64,000 nt of DNA from Haliclona indistincta (lineage: Eukaryota > Porifera > Demospongiae > Haplosclerida > Chalinidae): positions 8,169,899-8,233,898 of the forward strand of contig OZ024787.1 in assembly GCA_964017065.1 (NCBI GenBank), read 5' to 3'. Positions 25,021-35,886 of this stretch are shown here, one piece after another (positions within the stretch are counted from its first letter, which is position 1; each line of letters opens with the position of its first letter). Made by a program: the position numbers and the translations under genes. Under the pieces are notes generated by a model, which had not been told where the DNA came from, searched no databases, and saw only the letters and a list, made by a program, of their open reading frames with translations.

Positions 25021-25875
25021 ATGGACATGCAAAAAGCGCCTTCGCTTGTCAGGCTTTACTTTCTTAGCTCTGAAGAGGACGATCCGGCTGTGGTGTGGAA
25101 AAACTGCGTCCAGAAACTGTACGAGTGGAAGAACGGACTTTCTGCCAATTGCTCTCCAGAAATACTGAAGAAGTACAATGAGAAAATGGCTGCTCGGCTA
25201 GTGTGGGAGACAAATCTGCATGAGGACACCATTCCACGTGGGCTAAGCCAACCAGAAACAGAATCTGTCTTAACCAAGGCGTATAATGAAGAGAATGTAC
25301 CTAGTCTTGATACAGGCGATGGTCTCTGGCAAATGATGCAACACCTGCGAGCATTGAAACTGTTCCACTCTCATATTAATGACGAGCTGACAGAAAGTAT
25401 GATCAAGGAGGCTCATCGGATAATGATGGCTGGACTCAGTAATGAACAAGGGATACCGGTAAATAATGGAGAGTATCGACAATCATCAGTTTTTGCAGGT
25501 GGACATCAATTTCCCTCACATGAGTGTATCCAGCGGAACATGACCAGGATTGTTCGAGAGTACAGTGAGAGGGTATCATCTCCTGATCATGACCTGTACG
25601 AGTTAGCAAGTTGGCTTTTTTTTGAAGTGGTCTCGCTTCATCCATTTGATGACGGCAACGGACGAATAAGTCGACTGCTGTGGTGTTACTCACTGATGAA
25701 AGATGGAATACCCTTTCCAGTGATGTTAACCTCCGGTCACAAGAAGTCACAGAAGCATTTGGTAAAGTGTATTGAGAGAGACAGGAATTATTTCTTTACC
25801 AAGTGGCCTCATCTAACCACTCTAACTGTTATTAGTGTAGCTCTAGCATGGAAACAATTCTCATCAAATGTATGA
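25021..25875 (+). CDS. Fic domain protein, copy 2
   Basis: Intronless, 284 residues, about 96 percent identical to copy 1 over its whole length (about a dozen substitutions, for example Ser to Pro at 94, Val to Gly at 161 and Tyr to Phe at 200). The catalytic HPFDDGNGRISR and TNLHED motifs are unchanged. Both copies being open suggests recent duplication or selection to retain both. It lies 377 bp after the RPL3 exon 10 copy, as copy 1 lies after RPL3 itself. Confidence 0.9.
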   Translation: MDMQKAPSLVRLYFLSSEEDDPAVVWKNCVQKLYEWKNGLSANCSPEILKKYNEKMAARLVWETNLHEDTIPRGLSQPETESVLTKAYNEENVPSLDTGDGLWQMMQHLRALKLFHSHINDELTESMIKEAHRIMMAGLSNEQGIPVNNGEYRQSSVFAGGHQFPSHECIQRNMTRIVREYSERVSSPDHDLYELASWLFFEVVSLHPFDDGNGRISRLLWCYSLMKDGIPFPVMLTSGHKKSQKHLVKCIERDRNYFFTKWPHLTTLTVISVALAWKQFSSNV

Positions 25876-26230
25876 TGCACTAGATTGCAATACAGTCAAT
25901 AATTACATTTTCAAATTGCGGTCTGGTGATGTGCATACTTCCGGACCTGCATGCACATGACATTTTAGTTATTTAACACCAACAATCAAATCTGCACCCT
26001 TGGCTGCACATGTAGCAGCTTGTATAATTGTTGAACTACTGATTGTGAAATTGCTCAGCTGGTTGTGGGTGCTAGCTATAGAACAGTACAGAATTAAAAC
26101 TATTATAGTTACTAGGTTACTATAATTTTATTGTGCTGTTATACACATATTATTCTTTGTTCTCACGTGCCCCGCTCATACTCAAAATTATTCCGGCATA
26201 ACTAAGCATCCCAGATCCTTCTCTCATGTG

Positions 26231-26430
26231 TTGGTATTGTAGGCTACATGGAGGAGACTCACATGGACTGTGACCTAGCTCTAAAGACGACCTTTGCTCA
26301 GCATCTAAACCGGAATGCATTACTTTCTCCAGAATTTTTTGTTTGGTTCCAGTATAACTAATGTGTCTTCACTCTGTGCAGACTCCTCTGATGAATTCTG
26401 GCTTTCTCTTTTTGTCTCCGCTGACGGACA
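26231..26430 (+). pseudogene. RPL3 exon 3 / intron 3 relic, copy 2
   Basis: Near-identical to the relic at 23600-23770 (GCTACATGGAGGAGACTCAC and the following CATCTAAACCGGAATGC). It lies at the same distance from its Fic gene, confirming that the whole block was duplicated after the relic had already decayed. Confidence 0.75.
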
Positions 26431-26459
26431 CATTCTTTAAGTTTGATAACTATCATTGC

Positions 26460-27125
26460 ACCGTTAAGTCTAGATCTGGCTGAAATGCTTAAATCAGAGG
26501 AGATGCTGGCTGAAATGATCTGGAGATGCTGGCTTGAAAATGAGGTGCAGAGGATATTGCAGCCAATAATAAGCAAGTATTGCTACAATCTTCACTGCAT
26601 TCAGCTCTACTTTGTTGAAAAGATTCTGGAGTTCTAAAAGATTTTTTGAAGAGCTGTGCAGTTTTAAAGAAGATTGAACTGGATAGTTGCAAGATGATTG
26701 ACCACAAAATACTCGAGGCTCTTTTTGAATCTTCGTTTTCTAAATCGCTAGAAGCAGTGCATTTAAAAGGCAAATTTATTAGATTTTGAATGTAAAATCC
26801 AAGAACTTCTCTGTAAAAACACAAATCTTAAAAAGCTCCTTGTGCTTAAATCAAATCAAGAACTCACAGATCTGACACTTACAATCAGGGCTCCTGGTAC
26901 AATGGATGATGATAATGATGATGAAAATCAGTTGTCTAGTAGCTATCCAAGACCAGCATCTGTAGTCACAAATATAGACCCAAGGCTAAGGAAAACACCA
27001 ATACAGACACTTCAAGATGCTGCCAGAGATAGGCAACCACCTCTTCTGTTGAATTCAAATGCACCTGCAAATGATCGCATGCGCAGCAGAACAATGACTT
27101 GTTCTAGTTCTCTAACATGTATAAA
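26460..27125 (+). pseudogene. Relic of an unidentified gene inside duplication unit 2
   Basis: Longer version of 23790-24110, with about 340 extra bases (26490-26840) not present in unit 1, so unit 1 has suffered a deletion. Short open blocks include MLKSEEMLAEMIWRCW and SSYPRPASVVTNIDPRLRK. Stops and frame changes throughout. Family not recognised. Confidence 0.4.
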
Positions 27126-27279
27126 CTGAGACCAAATTTTGCATAATAACTAAATTTAAATGCTTGAGTTATAATTATTGTTTGCTACTAAACAATGATA
27201 AAATATAATTTTATTATTCTTGATTCAAACATAGCGGTGCAGTCATTTTTCATGGGAAAAAAATATCGCTCAATAGCCA

Positions 27280-28680
27280 GGGGCTAATAGAAATAAAAAG
27301 TTATTATTAATAATTTATTGTTATGGTAGACAGTAGTGAGTTATTATGTTTAGTACAGTGGAGTGGGTTTAATAGTAATGTCTAGAGATGTGATACGAAA
27401 AACTGGACAGAGAGAGTGAAGACTTAATGGAAGAATCTAAAGAGTTCCACAGAAGAATGGTAGAGGGAAAAAGATTTAGAGAAGGAACTGGAACGAGAAA
27501 ATATAGGAAGGAAGTTGTTGGGGTCATAGTAATGAATGGGGTACAAAGACTTAAAGCAAAAGTGAATTCAGTACAAAAATTCAATTGATTTATTGATTTT
27601 CTGTATAGACTGTGGTATAACTGGACCCCTCTGGTTTTGGTTCAGATCTTACCTTAATGATCATTCTCATCTTGTACACATTGAAGGCTCCTCGTCTGAC
27701 TTGTTACCTGTAAGATTGGGTGTCCCCCAGGGAAGTGTGTTAGGCCCTTACTTTTCTTGGTGTACATTAACAACCTTCCTAGTGTGATAACTTCTTGCTC
27801 TACCTACCTCTTTGCTGATGACTCAAACCACTTGGGTCTTCCACATTTATGTTCCACATCCAGCAAGACCTTGATAATCTGGTTTCATGGTGCCACAAAT
27901 GGCGTTTGTCGCTAAACACTACTAAACATGCTGTTGTTCGCTTTACCATCCCCTCTAAATTCAAAGTTTGTTACTACATTGAGGATAATCTAGTAGGACC
28001 TTGTCATTTTAGTAACAGCTGATCTTTCATGGTCCAAGCATATCAATTTCATTTGTGCAAATGATTACAAAACTCTCCACCTAATTAGTCGCTCAGTATC
28101 CTCCACCTCAGACACCTCACTAGGTCTGAGGAAAAGTCTTTACCTCTCCCTTGTACGTAGTAAAGTCTCGTACTGCTCTCAGCTGTGGAGGCCTCATCTT
28201 GTGAGGACATACTGTGCCTCGAAAGTGTCCAAAGGCGAGCCACACGATACATCCTCAACAATTATTCACGACATACTTCTTACAAATCTCGTTTGATCAA
28301 TACCAAGTTACCGATGCAATGGCTAGAATTACAAGATGTGTTATTTCTTGTGAAGTGCCCCCAAGGCACCACGAACAATTTCAACATTCACGACTTTATC
28401 TCAGCTCCCTCAACTAGTTCTCACCGCCCTACAAGAGCATCCCAGTCTGGAAAATTTAAACACAGACTCTGTCACACTATAACTGGTCACCATTTCTAAT
28501 CATTAGACTATGGAACGTCCTTCCTTCAATTGATTTAACTCTTCCATTTCAAAGCATAAAAAATTTTCTATTTTATACATGTAATCATTTCAATTCTCAC
28601 TTCCAATCTGACATCCCGTGTACTTATCATTTTATGTGTCCTTGCTCCTCATGCTCATCTCTTCCCCATTAGTTAAACTC
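27280..28680. mobile_element. Non-LTR retrotransposon fragments inserted in duplication unit 2
   Basis: Plus strand from 27593: reverse transcriptase pieces WFRSYLNDHSHLVHIEG, then LPVRLGVPQGSVLGP, then (other frame) LFADDSN, the catalytic FADD box, then YLSLVRSKVSYCSQLW and, near 28505, LWNVLPSIDLTLPF. On the minus strand 27369-27584 encodes LLWNSLDSSIKSSLSLSSF, a second LINE tail in opposite orientation. Many stops and frameshifts; both pieces are dead. Unit 1 lacks this insertion, so it post-dates the segmental duplication. Confidence 0.75.
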
Positions 28681-29374
28681 TTTCGTAGTAGGCTGCTCCA
28701 CTAGTAATAATGCGGTAATAATGCGGTAGCTGCTCCACTAGTAATAATGTAGTAGACTGCTCCACTAATAATAATAATAATGCGGGACCAACGTGCTTGT
28801 GACACACGTAAAGCGAATGCTGCTTATCACAATGATTTTATTTTCATATCAATATGTTTTGAGCATAGTATAGAGGTCAAAGCATCGAGCATAATATTGC
28901 TGGCATAACGAACAAATTTTGTTGAGGCTATTATGCATACAAGAGTATAAAATATAATTTTATTCTTTTCATTGTCTCCACCCCAATTTAAACCTTTTTG
29001 GAGCTCAGGGCTAGGGTCTTTGTTGCTGACCAGCTTGCGTGCAATCAACACTTCGTCCATTAATGGCTGTCACCAACCACATTTTTGAAGCAAAACCGCA
29101 AGATGGACAAAATTCTACTATGCTGCATTGTCAGCACAGTCATGTGGGAGGTAACTACAGAGGCATGCACTGATCTCACATAACTTATTATCTCTCTATC
29201 AGAGCTCCCACTACTATACCTGCTCTGTCCGAAAGTTTCCTGCTGTAATAGATATAGACTGGTTAGACTCAAATGTTGACATAGTGTGTTACAATTAAAA
29301 ATGAAGACTTTTCAAGAAAATCAATACATAAACCCAAAAAACAGCAGTTTATTACATACTAGACTGAGAGTATA
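28681..29374. other. Duplication-unit remainder and 3' flank of the oxygenase gene
   Basis: 28690-28785 is a TAATAATGCGGTAG-type simple repeat. 28785-28880 matches 24320-24410 at the end of duplication unit 1. A block at about 29015-29100 (TTGCTGACCAGCTTGC...ATTAATGG) has relatives at 32280-32350 and 33110-33170. No gene is recognised. Confidence 0.5.
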
Positions 29375-31789
29375 TTACATATCAAGTTTCCTGTGTTTTG
29401 CTGAATGTTCTTCACCACTATCGGCAGCTGATTGAGAAAGTTGACGAAGGACATCAAGCGTCTTCAGGTTATCTTGATATTCTTGCAGTTTTGTCTCGAA
29501 AGTACGATGAGTCTTGGTCAGAACAACCTGCATTGTACTGATGTCAAAATCTTCAAACTGTGGACATGATGTACGTAGTTCTCTCTCAAGATGATCCCTT
29601 GCTCTATAGTCACCATCGATTACAAACTGAGTCTGATTTGGGTGTACAAGAAATGCCTGTAGCTTCTTACAGTCATTGCAAGTGCATTTAAGAGTGATAC
29701 CGTGAGACCAGTTGGTTGGTTCACAAGGAACTGAAGTAGAGCTAATCTGATCATCTAGAGCCTTGATGCAACGAGAGAGAAGAATGCCATCTTTGTCCAT
29801 TCCTTGCTGATGCAACTCTTTTGCTACTGGAATTAAGACAGAGACCAAGGGAAAACGGTTCTTCTGGTGAAAGAAGAATTCTAATAAAGATTCTAACTTT
29901 ATGTTCAAGTGAAGAATTGTGAGGATCTTGAACATAAGACAAACTGTTTCTTTAGATGTTGTGTATTTATAGTCACAATATTGTTCTTCATCCTCTTGTT
30001 GAAGAACATTATTGTAAACAATGTTGGCTAGCTGGCGACAGACTTCTTGTTGCTCAGGTGTCATTACAGCCTGCTCATCACCAATTAGCTTGAGAAGTAG
30101 CTCACTACTGCAGTTAATAGAGCGTGATTTAAAGACCTCATAGAGACCTGACTTGAGAGCTGACCAGCCGAGAACATTGCATGCTCTAAGAACCATATCA
30201 CTGCAATGATTTAAATAGTAGCTACTGCAGGATCCAGAAGCAGAGATATTCACTAGAAATGTGTCCGCTAGTTCAGCATTTTTTGAAACACACAGGCAAC
30301 GGAGCATTAAACCTATACATAGTCGTGATGGGCTCTTTTTCTCAGTTTTTGCTACAAGACTTTCAGCTAGCTCCTCCCACTGCTTCCACTTTGTTGAATC
30401 TTTTGGAGTATCATCAATAGCCTCTTCTAGTCGTTCTATCATACCATCTAATCCAAGCACAGCCAGATTATGAGGACGAACTAAAAGAAAAGTTCGAAAA
30501 TATGTCTTATCAATAGTAGCTCCTTCATTTCCTGTGGCTTCTGCGAATTCTTTGTAGTCAGCCTCTGCATCATCACCTGTTGTCATCAGTTGCTCTAGAT
30601 CTTCAGTCGCTATTTCATACTCCTTAAGCTTCTTGCCACTAGGTGTTATAGAGCCGCTCACTCTAAGGTTTGATGACACAAGCTCATCTAATATGTAGTC
30701 ACCACAAGAGCCATCGCAGTAGTTACATGGATGTGTAGCTGAATTTGAAATGCCATTCCACTGTTCATTTTTCTGTACAATAGTAAGATACAAATCAAAA
30801 TTGACTTGCTTTCTTGCTTTTAGTAGCACGTCAGCAACAGCTCTATCTTTGTTCTTGAGTGTATTGAATGAGAGGCTGGATTCACAGTACTTATGATCTA
30901 GACGATGTACAGTTATAGAGGGACCTTTCTCATCTGCTGTCCATTCACTGATAATCTTCACCACCTCAGCAACAGCATCACTGTTGTCCTCTGATGGAAT
31001 GGCTGGTGGCACTGCTTGAGCTGCTCTGGAGACTAAGTTGTAGATAAGGCAGAGTCGATATCCCTCAGCAACCTCACTAATCTCGTGCTGACAGTCTGCG
31101 TAAAAAGCTGCATAATAAGTATAGCATCTATTGTCGCTAAAGTCAAATGTCTTCTTCTCTCCTTGATGGTGTACAACAAGCTGTCCTCCCTTGTAATCTG
31201 ATGGCAGTTGTATGACGAGAGTCCCAAACATACCATCAACCTTCTCAGTGTCTCTGTGAGGCTATAGATCGAGAGCAAGAGATATTGAAAGCAAAGTGTT
31301 AATGATGCATCAGTGTTGGTGCTGCGGCATGCATACATGTCATTCATACGCTGTTCTTACCTTGAAGAATCCACCTGGTTCATACAGCAGTAATTTATAC
31401 AGCTCACACGAGACGTCGTGTGAAGCAGCAAAGCCCAAATCAACCTTTACTTCGTTGACGAGAGCATCAAGCGATTGCTTCCATACACTAGCATTCATGT
31501 CCATGGAATATCCAATTGCAACATAAACGGTAAATTGTGATGGATCGAGCTGCCATGTTCTTCTCACGCTCGTGTCCACGATAGTTTCTTTACCACGACC
31601 ATAGGGAGCTCGAGAACATTTCTCAATGATAGCTTTTGCCTCAGGCTCATCAATTGACTGCCTTATGGTCTCGGGTATGCCTTCGATTTTGATGACTGGA
31701 CGATGGATGTTGGCTGCGACACCTCCTGTTGCAAAACTGCCTGGATTCTTCACGTTCTGTAGAATTTCCAACAACCGCGACGTAGACAT
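29375..31789 (-). CDS. Large 2OG-Fe(II) oxygenase domain protein
   Basis: Two exons, 31361-31789 and 29375-31261, phase 0, 771 residues. The N-terminal part (LLEILQNVKNPGSFATGG, then APYGRGKETIVDTSVRRTWQ) and the double-stranded beta-helix motifs are those of a stand-alone 2-oxoglutarate/Fe(II) dioxygenase. The metal triad is His145 and Asp147 (FFKPHRDTEKVDG) and His202 (CQHEISEV), with Arg212 in EGYRL placed to bind 2-oxoglutarate. About 550 further residues are helical, with Cys pairs (CNYCDGSCGDY and LKCTCNDCKK) that may bind zinc. The substrate is unknown; protein hydroxylation is a guess. The start at 31789 (MSTSRLLEIL) is preferred over an upstream MPRGYKYGKE because the conserved part begins there. 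The spliced join restores the HxD motif, a strong check. Confidence 0.85.
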
Positions 31790-31921
31790 TCTGATCGCAC
31801 TAGATCCTTGAACGGCAGCTACGTGATTCTCAACACTTATATGACTGGAGACATGAAGTACTGTTCTCTCCTTGCCATATTTATACCCGCGGGGCATGCT
31901 TACACATACACATTCTGACAA

Positions 31922-32499
31922 TTAAGGATCAGCACTCTTGACTGACAATCATTAAACTATGCACTAGTACTGCTGTACAGGCACATTCTCAGGTCATGCA
32001 TGCTGACAAGACTCAACCAGCATGCGGTCTTCTAAGCATGCAGCTGAAACAGAAGAGTGTCTGTGTTCCCAGATAGAGGACTTATGCACATTACCATTAT
32101 ACATAAAATATTACATAATTGTTATAATGGTTGACAACTGATGGTTGAACAAGATTCTTGTACATGTATGCTAGGCTACATGTATTCATGCATGCTCAAA
32201 CTTGCATAAAGTACATGTCGCTACATGTATTTTAATAGCCTATAGTTTTTCATCAAGTGTTTTGCAGAGTGCACTTTGGTGCTGACCAGCCTGCCATTCC
32301 TAGCACGGGTCATGCATGCTATCAACACTTCATTGTCATCGAAGCAAAAAGCAAGATAGACAAATTCTGCAGTGCATTGTCAGTAGGTAACAACGATGTG
32401 AACAGGGGCACACATGTGCATGTGGAACCTCATTAGGAGTTGTGCATGAACTCTTGTCTTTCTATCCAGCTAAAAACAGCAGCAGCAGTGACAGAGTAT
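31922..32499. other. Oxygenase 5' flank, no gene
   Basis: No coding exon chain is seen. ATGCATG-rich sequence with some similarity to 29015-29100 near 32280-32350. Confidence 0.4.
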
Positions 32500-33000
32500 A
32501 CAGTATGAAGTTTCCTGTATTACGTTGAAGGCTCAGGCTTCACCACTATCAGCAGCTGATTGGGAAAGTTGACGAAGATCAACTAGGGTCGTCAGATATT
32601 CTTGCAGTTTTGTTTCAAATGAACAATGATTTTTGGTCATCAGTGTCTCTGTGAGGCTGTACAAGTAGACATGCAGTATAAAGCAAACTGATGGCTAGTA
32701 CACCTTCGTCATTTTTGGTTGGGCATGGTGGTTGCAATTGCTTGCATACACATTAACTATTTGCACTCCATTACTTGCACAGTGGAACCTCTCTATAATG
32801 GACACGTGATCTTCTCACACTCATGTCCACGACCAAAAAGAGCAATTGAGAACATAACTTAGTGATAGCCTTTGTCTCATTCTGTCGCCAATGGAATCAT
32901 GTGACTTAGGTATAGATCGATGAATTTGGTTATTGTAATCAGATGGTATAGTTTTATAATAAGAATCTCAAACATACCTTCAACCTTCTCAGTGTATTAC
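32500..33000 (-). pseudogene. Scrambled relic of the oxygenase gene
   Basis: Blocks match the neighbouring gene in a collapsed order. 32535-32640 matches its last coding bases (near 29405-29525) and is joined directly to TCAGTGTCTCTGTGAGGCTG, its exon 2 start (31245-31265). 32815-32890 matches exon 1 near 31570-31645 (TCATGTCCACGACC...). 32940-32995 matches exon 2 near 31197-31250. Internal deletion and rearrangement leave no ORF. Confidence 0.7.
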
Positions 33001-33750
33001 CCATGATTGACACTGCGTGCTCCATTATCCTCCTCTTTTGCTCATCTTGCAATTGCTATATGATATCAAGGAAGTTTCGGAGATTCTTAATTGTATGTGC
33101 TCAAAGCATGCACCCAACAAGGATCACTGGCATGCGATCAGCACTTCATTCATTAATGGTCTACATTTTTGAAGAAAAATTGCCAATACTCTGCTATGCT
33201 GCATTGTCAGCACATGTGGGTAGGTAATTAACTATGCATTAACCAGGCTCTTTTTATTTGAGTGTACATGGGGTGAAATTATAAAAAGAGCCTAGTTTGA
33301 GGCTAAGGCATGCATGTGCATGTTCTTTCTAAGGTGATAGAAATACATGAGGAAGAGCAGTATGTAATGCACGAGACATGCTGTGAGCTATCAGAAGTTG
33401 CTGTGAATGCAAATTCAAATGCACCATTGCAACATTTTGGTGGCAGACTTTTGCAATGCATCACCACGTACAGCAAGGATTATTCAGCAGCTGTGCATGC
33501 ATGGAACTATTCTGCACTGTAAAGACACTACTGTTCCAAAGAGTGTTAGAATCAGGTCGATTTGCTGAGCTGTGTGAAATCAGTGCTGAATGTATGACAC
33601 TCACGCAGAGACTGAGTTGAGGTATCTGTAAATTTATAGTGTTTCACAAAAGGAGAGTGCAGCTGAATGGAGAATAATTATGTTGTCATAAAAGGGCGTT
33701 ACCTTACACGTGGTTAAATTTGTAGGTGTGGCTAGATTTGCAGGTCTGTC
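33001..33750. other. SDR42E1 5' flank
   Basis: No gene is recognised. One block near 33110-33170 resembles 29030-29090. The core promoter of SDR42E1 should lie immediately upstream of 33751. Confidence 0.4.
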
Positions 33751-35631
33751 ATGGCGAGTGTAGGGCTGTCGAAGAAGCGAGCGTTCGTGACGGGAGGAGG
33801 TGGTTATCTAGGCAGTAAGCTGTGTGACGAGCTCGTTAACAATGGATACACGGTAACATCATTCGATCTGTTCTTTGCGAACGACTCTGACGCGCCAGGA
33901 ATTACCAAAGTAAAGGTATTTTTATAAAGCTGTCACTGATCACTAGCAACTGTACGTTTTCATGCTAATCTGAGTGCAGGGTAACGTATGCGACGCCGAC
34001 GGTATTGTTTCAGCTATTTCTTCATCGCGTGCCGATGTGGTGTTCCATCTTGCCTCCTTTGGGATGTCAGGAAGAGAAATGGTGTGTACTAGCTAGCTAT
34101 GTGCATAATTATTATGTTCAGACAATTTTTGTGGTTTATGCTCTGTACAGATGGAGAAGAAAAAGATCGAATCGGTTAACATCGGCGGCACTCATAATAT
34201 TATCAATGGTATGTTGTTGCAGCAGGATCTGGGTGTGTGCATGACTTGGTGTCTCTGTGTAGCTTGTGTGGAGTGTGGAGTGACTCGATTAGTGTATACC
34301 AGCACATACAATGTGGTGTTTGGTGGACAGGAGATCAGAGAAGGAGACGAATCACTACCATACCTCCCATTGCACAAGGTAGAGCAAGTTATTGCTATTG
34401 AGTATTCTGAGGCTTTGTGGAATTTTTTTAATGGTATTTTTTCATTTGCTTATGCAAAAACATTGTTATAAAAAAGAAAATAAAGTTAAAAGATTTTGTG
34501 TCCAAAATTTCGTTTTATTAGTATTGTAAAATACCAAGCACACATGTACGCCTTTCTTTCCACTTCAGCATGTTGATAACTATTCTCGCACCAAGTCAGT
34601 TGCTGACAAAGCTGTGCTTGAAGCGAATGGAAGAGAAGTGAAGGATGATGGTCGTCTCTCAACTTGTGCTCTGCGATGCGCTGGTATCTATGGTGAGGGA
34701 GAGCAGAGACACTTCCCAAGAATAGTGGTACGAAAGGATGAAACAATAATATGTCACATTTGGGTTATCTGTCTGTTTTCAGGGCTATATTGAACGTGGT
34801 CTTTTCTCTTTTACCTACGGAGCCAAAGATAATCGTGTCGACTTTCTTCATGCAGACAATTTTGTACAAGCACACATCAAGGCAGCTGAAGCATTGATAC
34901 CATCTCAATCGCTAGCAGTGAGTGTGGTGTGTGTGACTGTGGTCAGGTGTATTGCTTGTGTAGGCTGGGAAACCGTATTTTATTTCTGATGGAAGACCTG
35001 TGAATAACTTCCTGTTTATGAAACAGTTGGTGAGTTTGTGCATCAGTTTGGTGGTTAGCAAAAATAATGCTTTGTTTGTGTGTGTAGGTGGAAGGATTGG
35101 GCTATACATATCCGACAATAAGAGTGCCTCTTGGTCCAGTGTTCTTCATTGGTAAGCATTGTTTCACTGCTATGTGATACATTGGTTTACTTGTGAGGCA
35201 TTGGTTTACTGGTACATTGGTCTATTGGTGTGTACTAACTGATCCATTGGTATAGTTGACTTGCTTTCTTGCAGCCTACCTCATCGAGTGTATCCATCAT
35301 TTGGTTAGTCCTGTGTACAATTTTCAGCCTCTCTTGACAAGAGCTGAGGTAACCAGTCTGTTACTATACATTACAATCCTCTTTACTATATGTTGTCAAA
35401 CAGGTTTACAAAACCGGTGTGACCCACTATTTCAGTATTGCTGCTGCTAGAAAAGATCTCGGATACGACCCACTGCCAAAGGATCTGTCAGGAACGGTGA
35501 AATGGTTCAGAGAAAGAGGTCATGGACGAAAAGTCACTTATAGCAGAACATGGTTGCACTGGCTGGTACCTGTTCTGCTACTAGTAATGGTCTGGGTCTT
35601 GCTGTTAGGGATGCTACCATTAGTACACTAG
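33751..35631 (+). CDS. SDR42E1: Short-chain dehydrogenase/reductase family 42E member 1
   Basis: Extended SDR of the 3-beta-HSD type, NAD(P)-dependent and probably ER-membrane bound. Ten exons close in frame for 388 residues: 33751-33915, 33980-34081, 34151-34208, 34263-34378, 34569-34727, 34783-34917, 34964-35029, 35088-35151, 35275-35348 and 35404-35631. The cofactor motif is VTGGGGYLGSKL. DVVFHLASFGMSGRE, LVYTSTYNVVFGG, the catalytic YSRTK (YxxxK), CALRCAGIYGEGEQRHFPRIV and YFISDGRPVNN follow the family order. A C-terminal hydrophobic helix (WLVPVLLLVMVWVLLLGML) matches the tail anchor of the vertebrate protein. A decayed copy of its last exons lies at 39840-40165. Confidence 0.95.
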
Positions 35632-35886
35632 GCATGCTTGTTCAAATTATATATTTTTACTCAAATCCGGTTCATTTTCAGAGAGTGTTGGCTGTGAATC
35701 TCCACTGTCAGACAAGTTATTATGACACAAAATGGATGTGCAATATTCCCTCTGTGTACATTAGTTTAGTTTAGATCAATCATTACGGTATAATGACCAA
35801 ATGTCATTCCTGAACTAAAAATAGACGAAAATAGCATGGGGCGTGTCACTGTCGACAAGCCTGCCCTGAGCTGCTTCACCGCCAGT

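Noticed and set aside
26358..26824. Minus-strand ORFs near the duplicated relic
   Set aside because: They overlap decayed plus-strand RPL3 and gene relics, are not conserved in unit 1, and have no domain.
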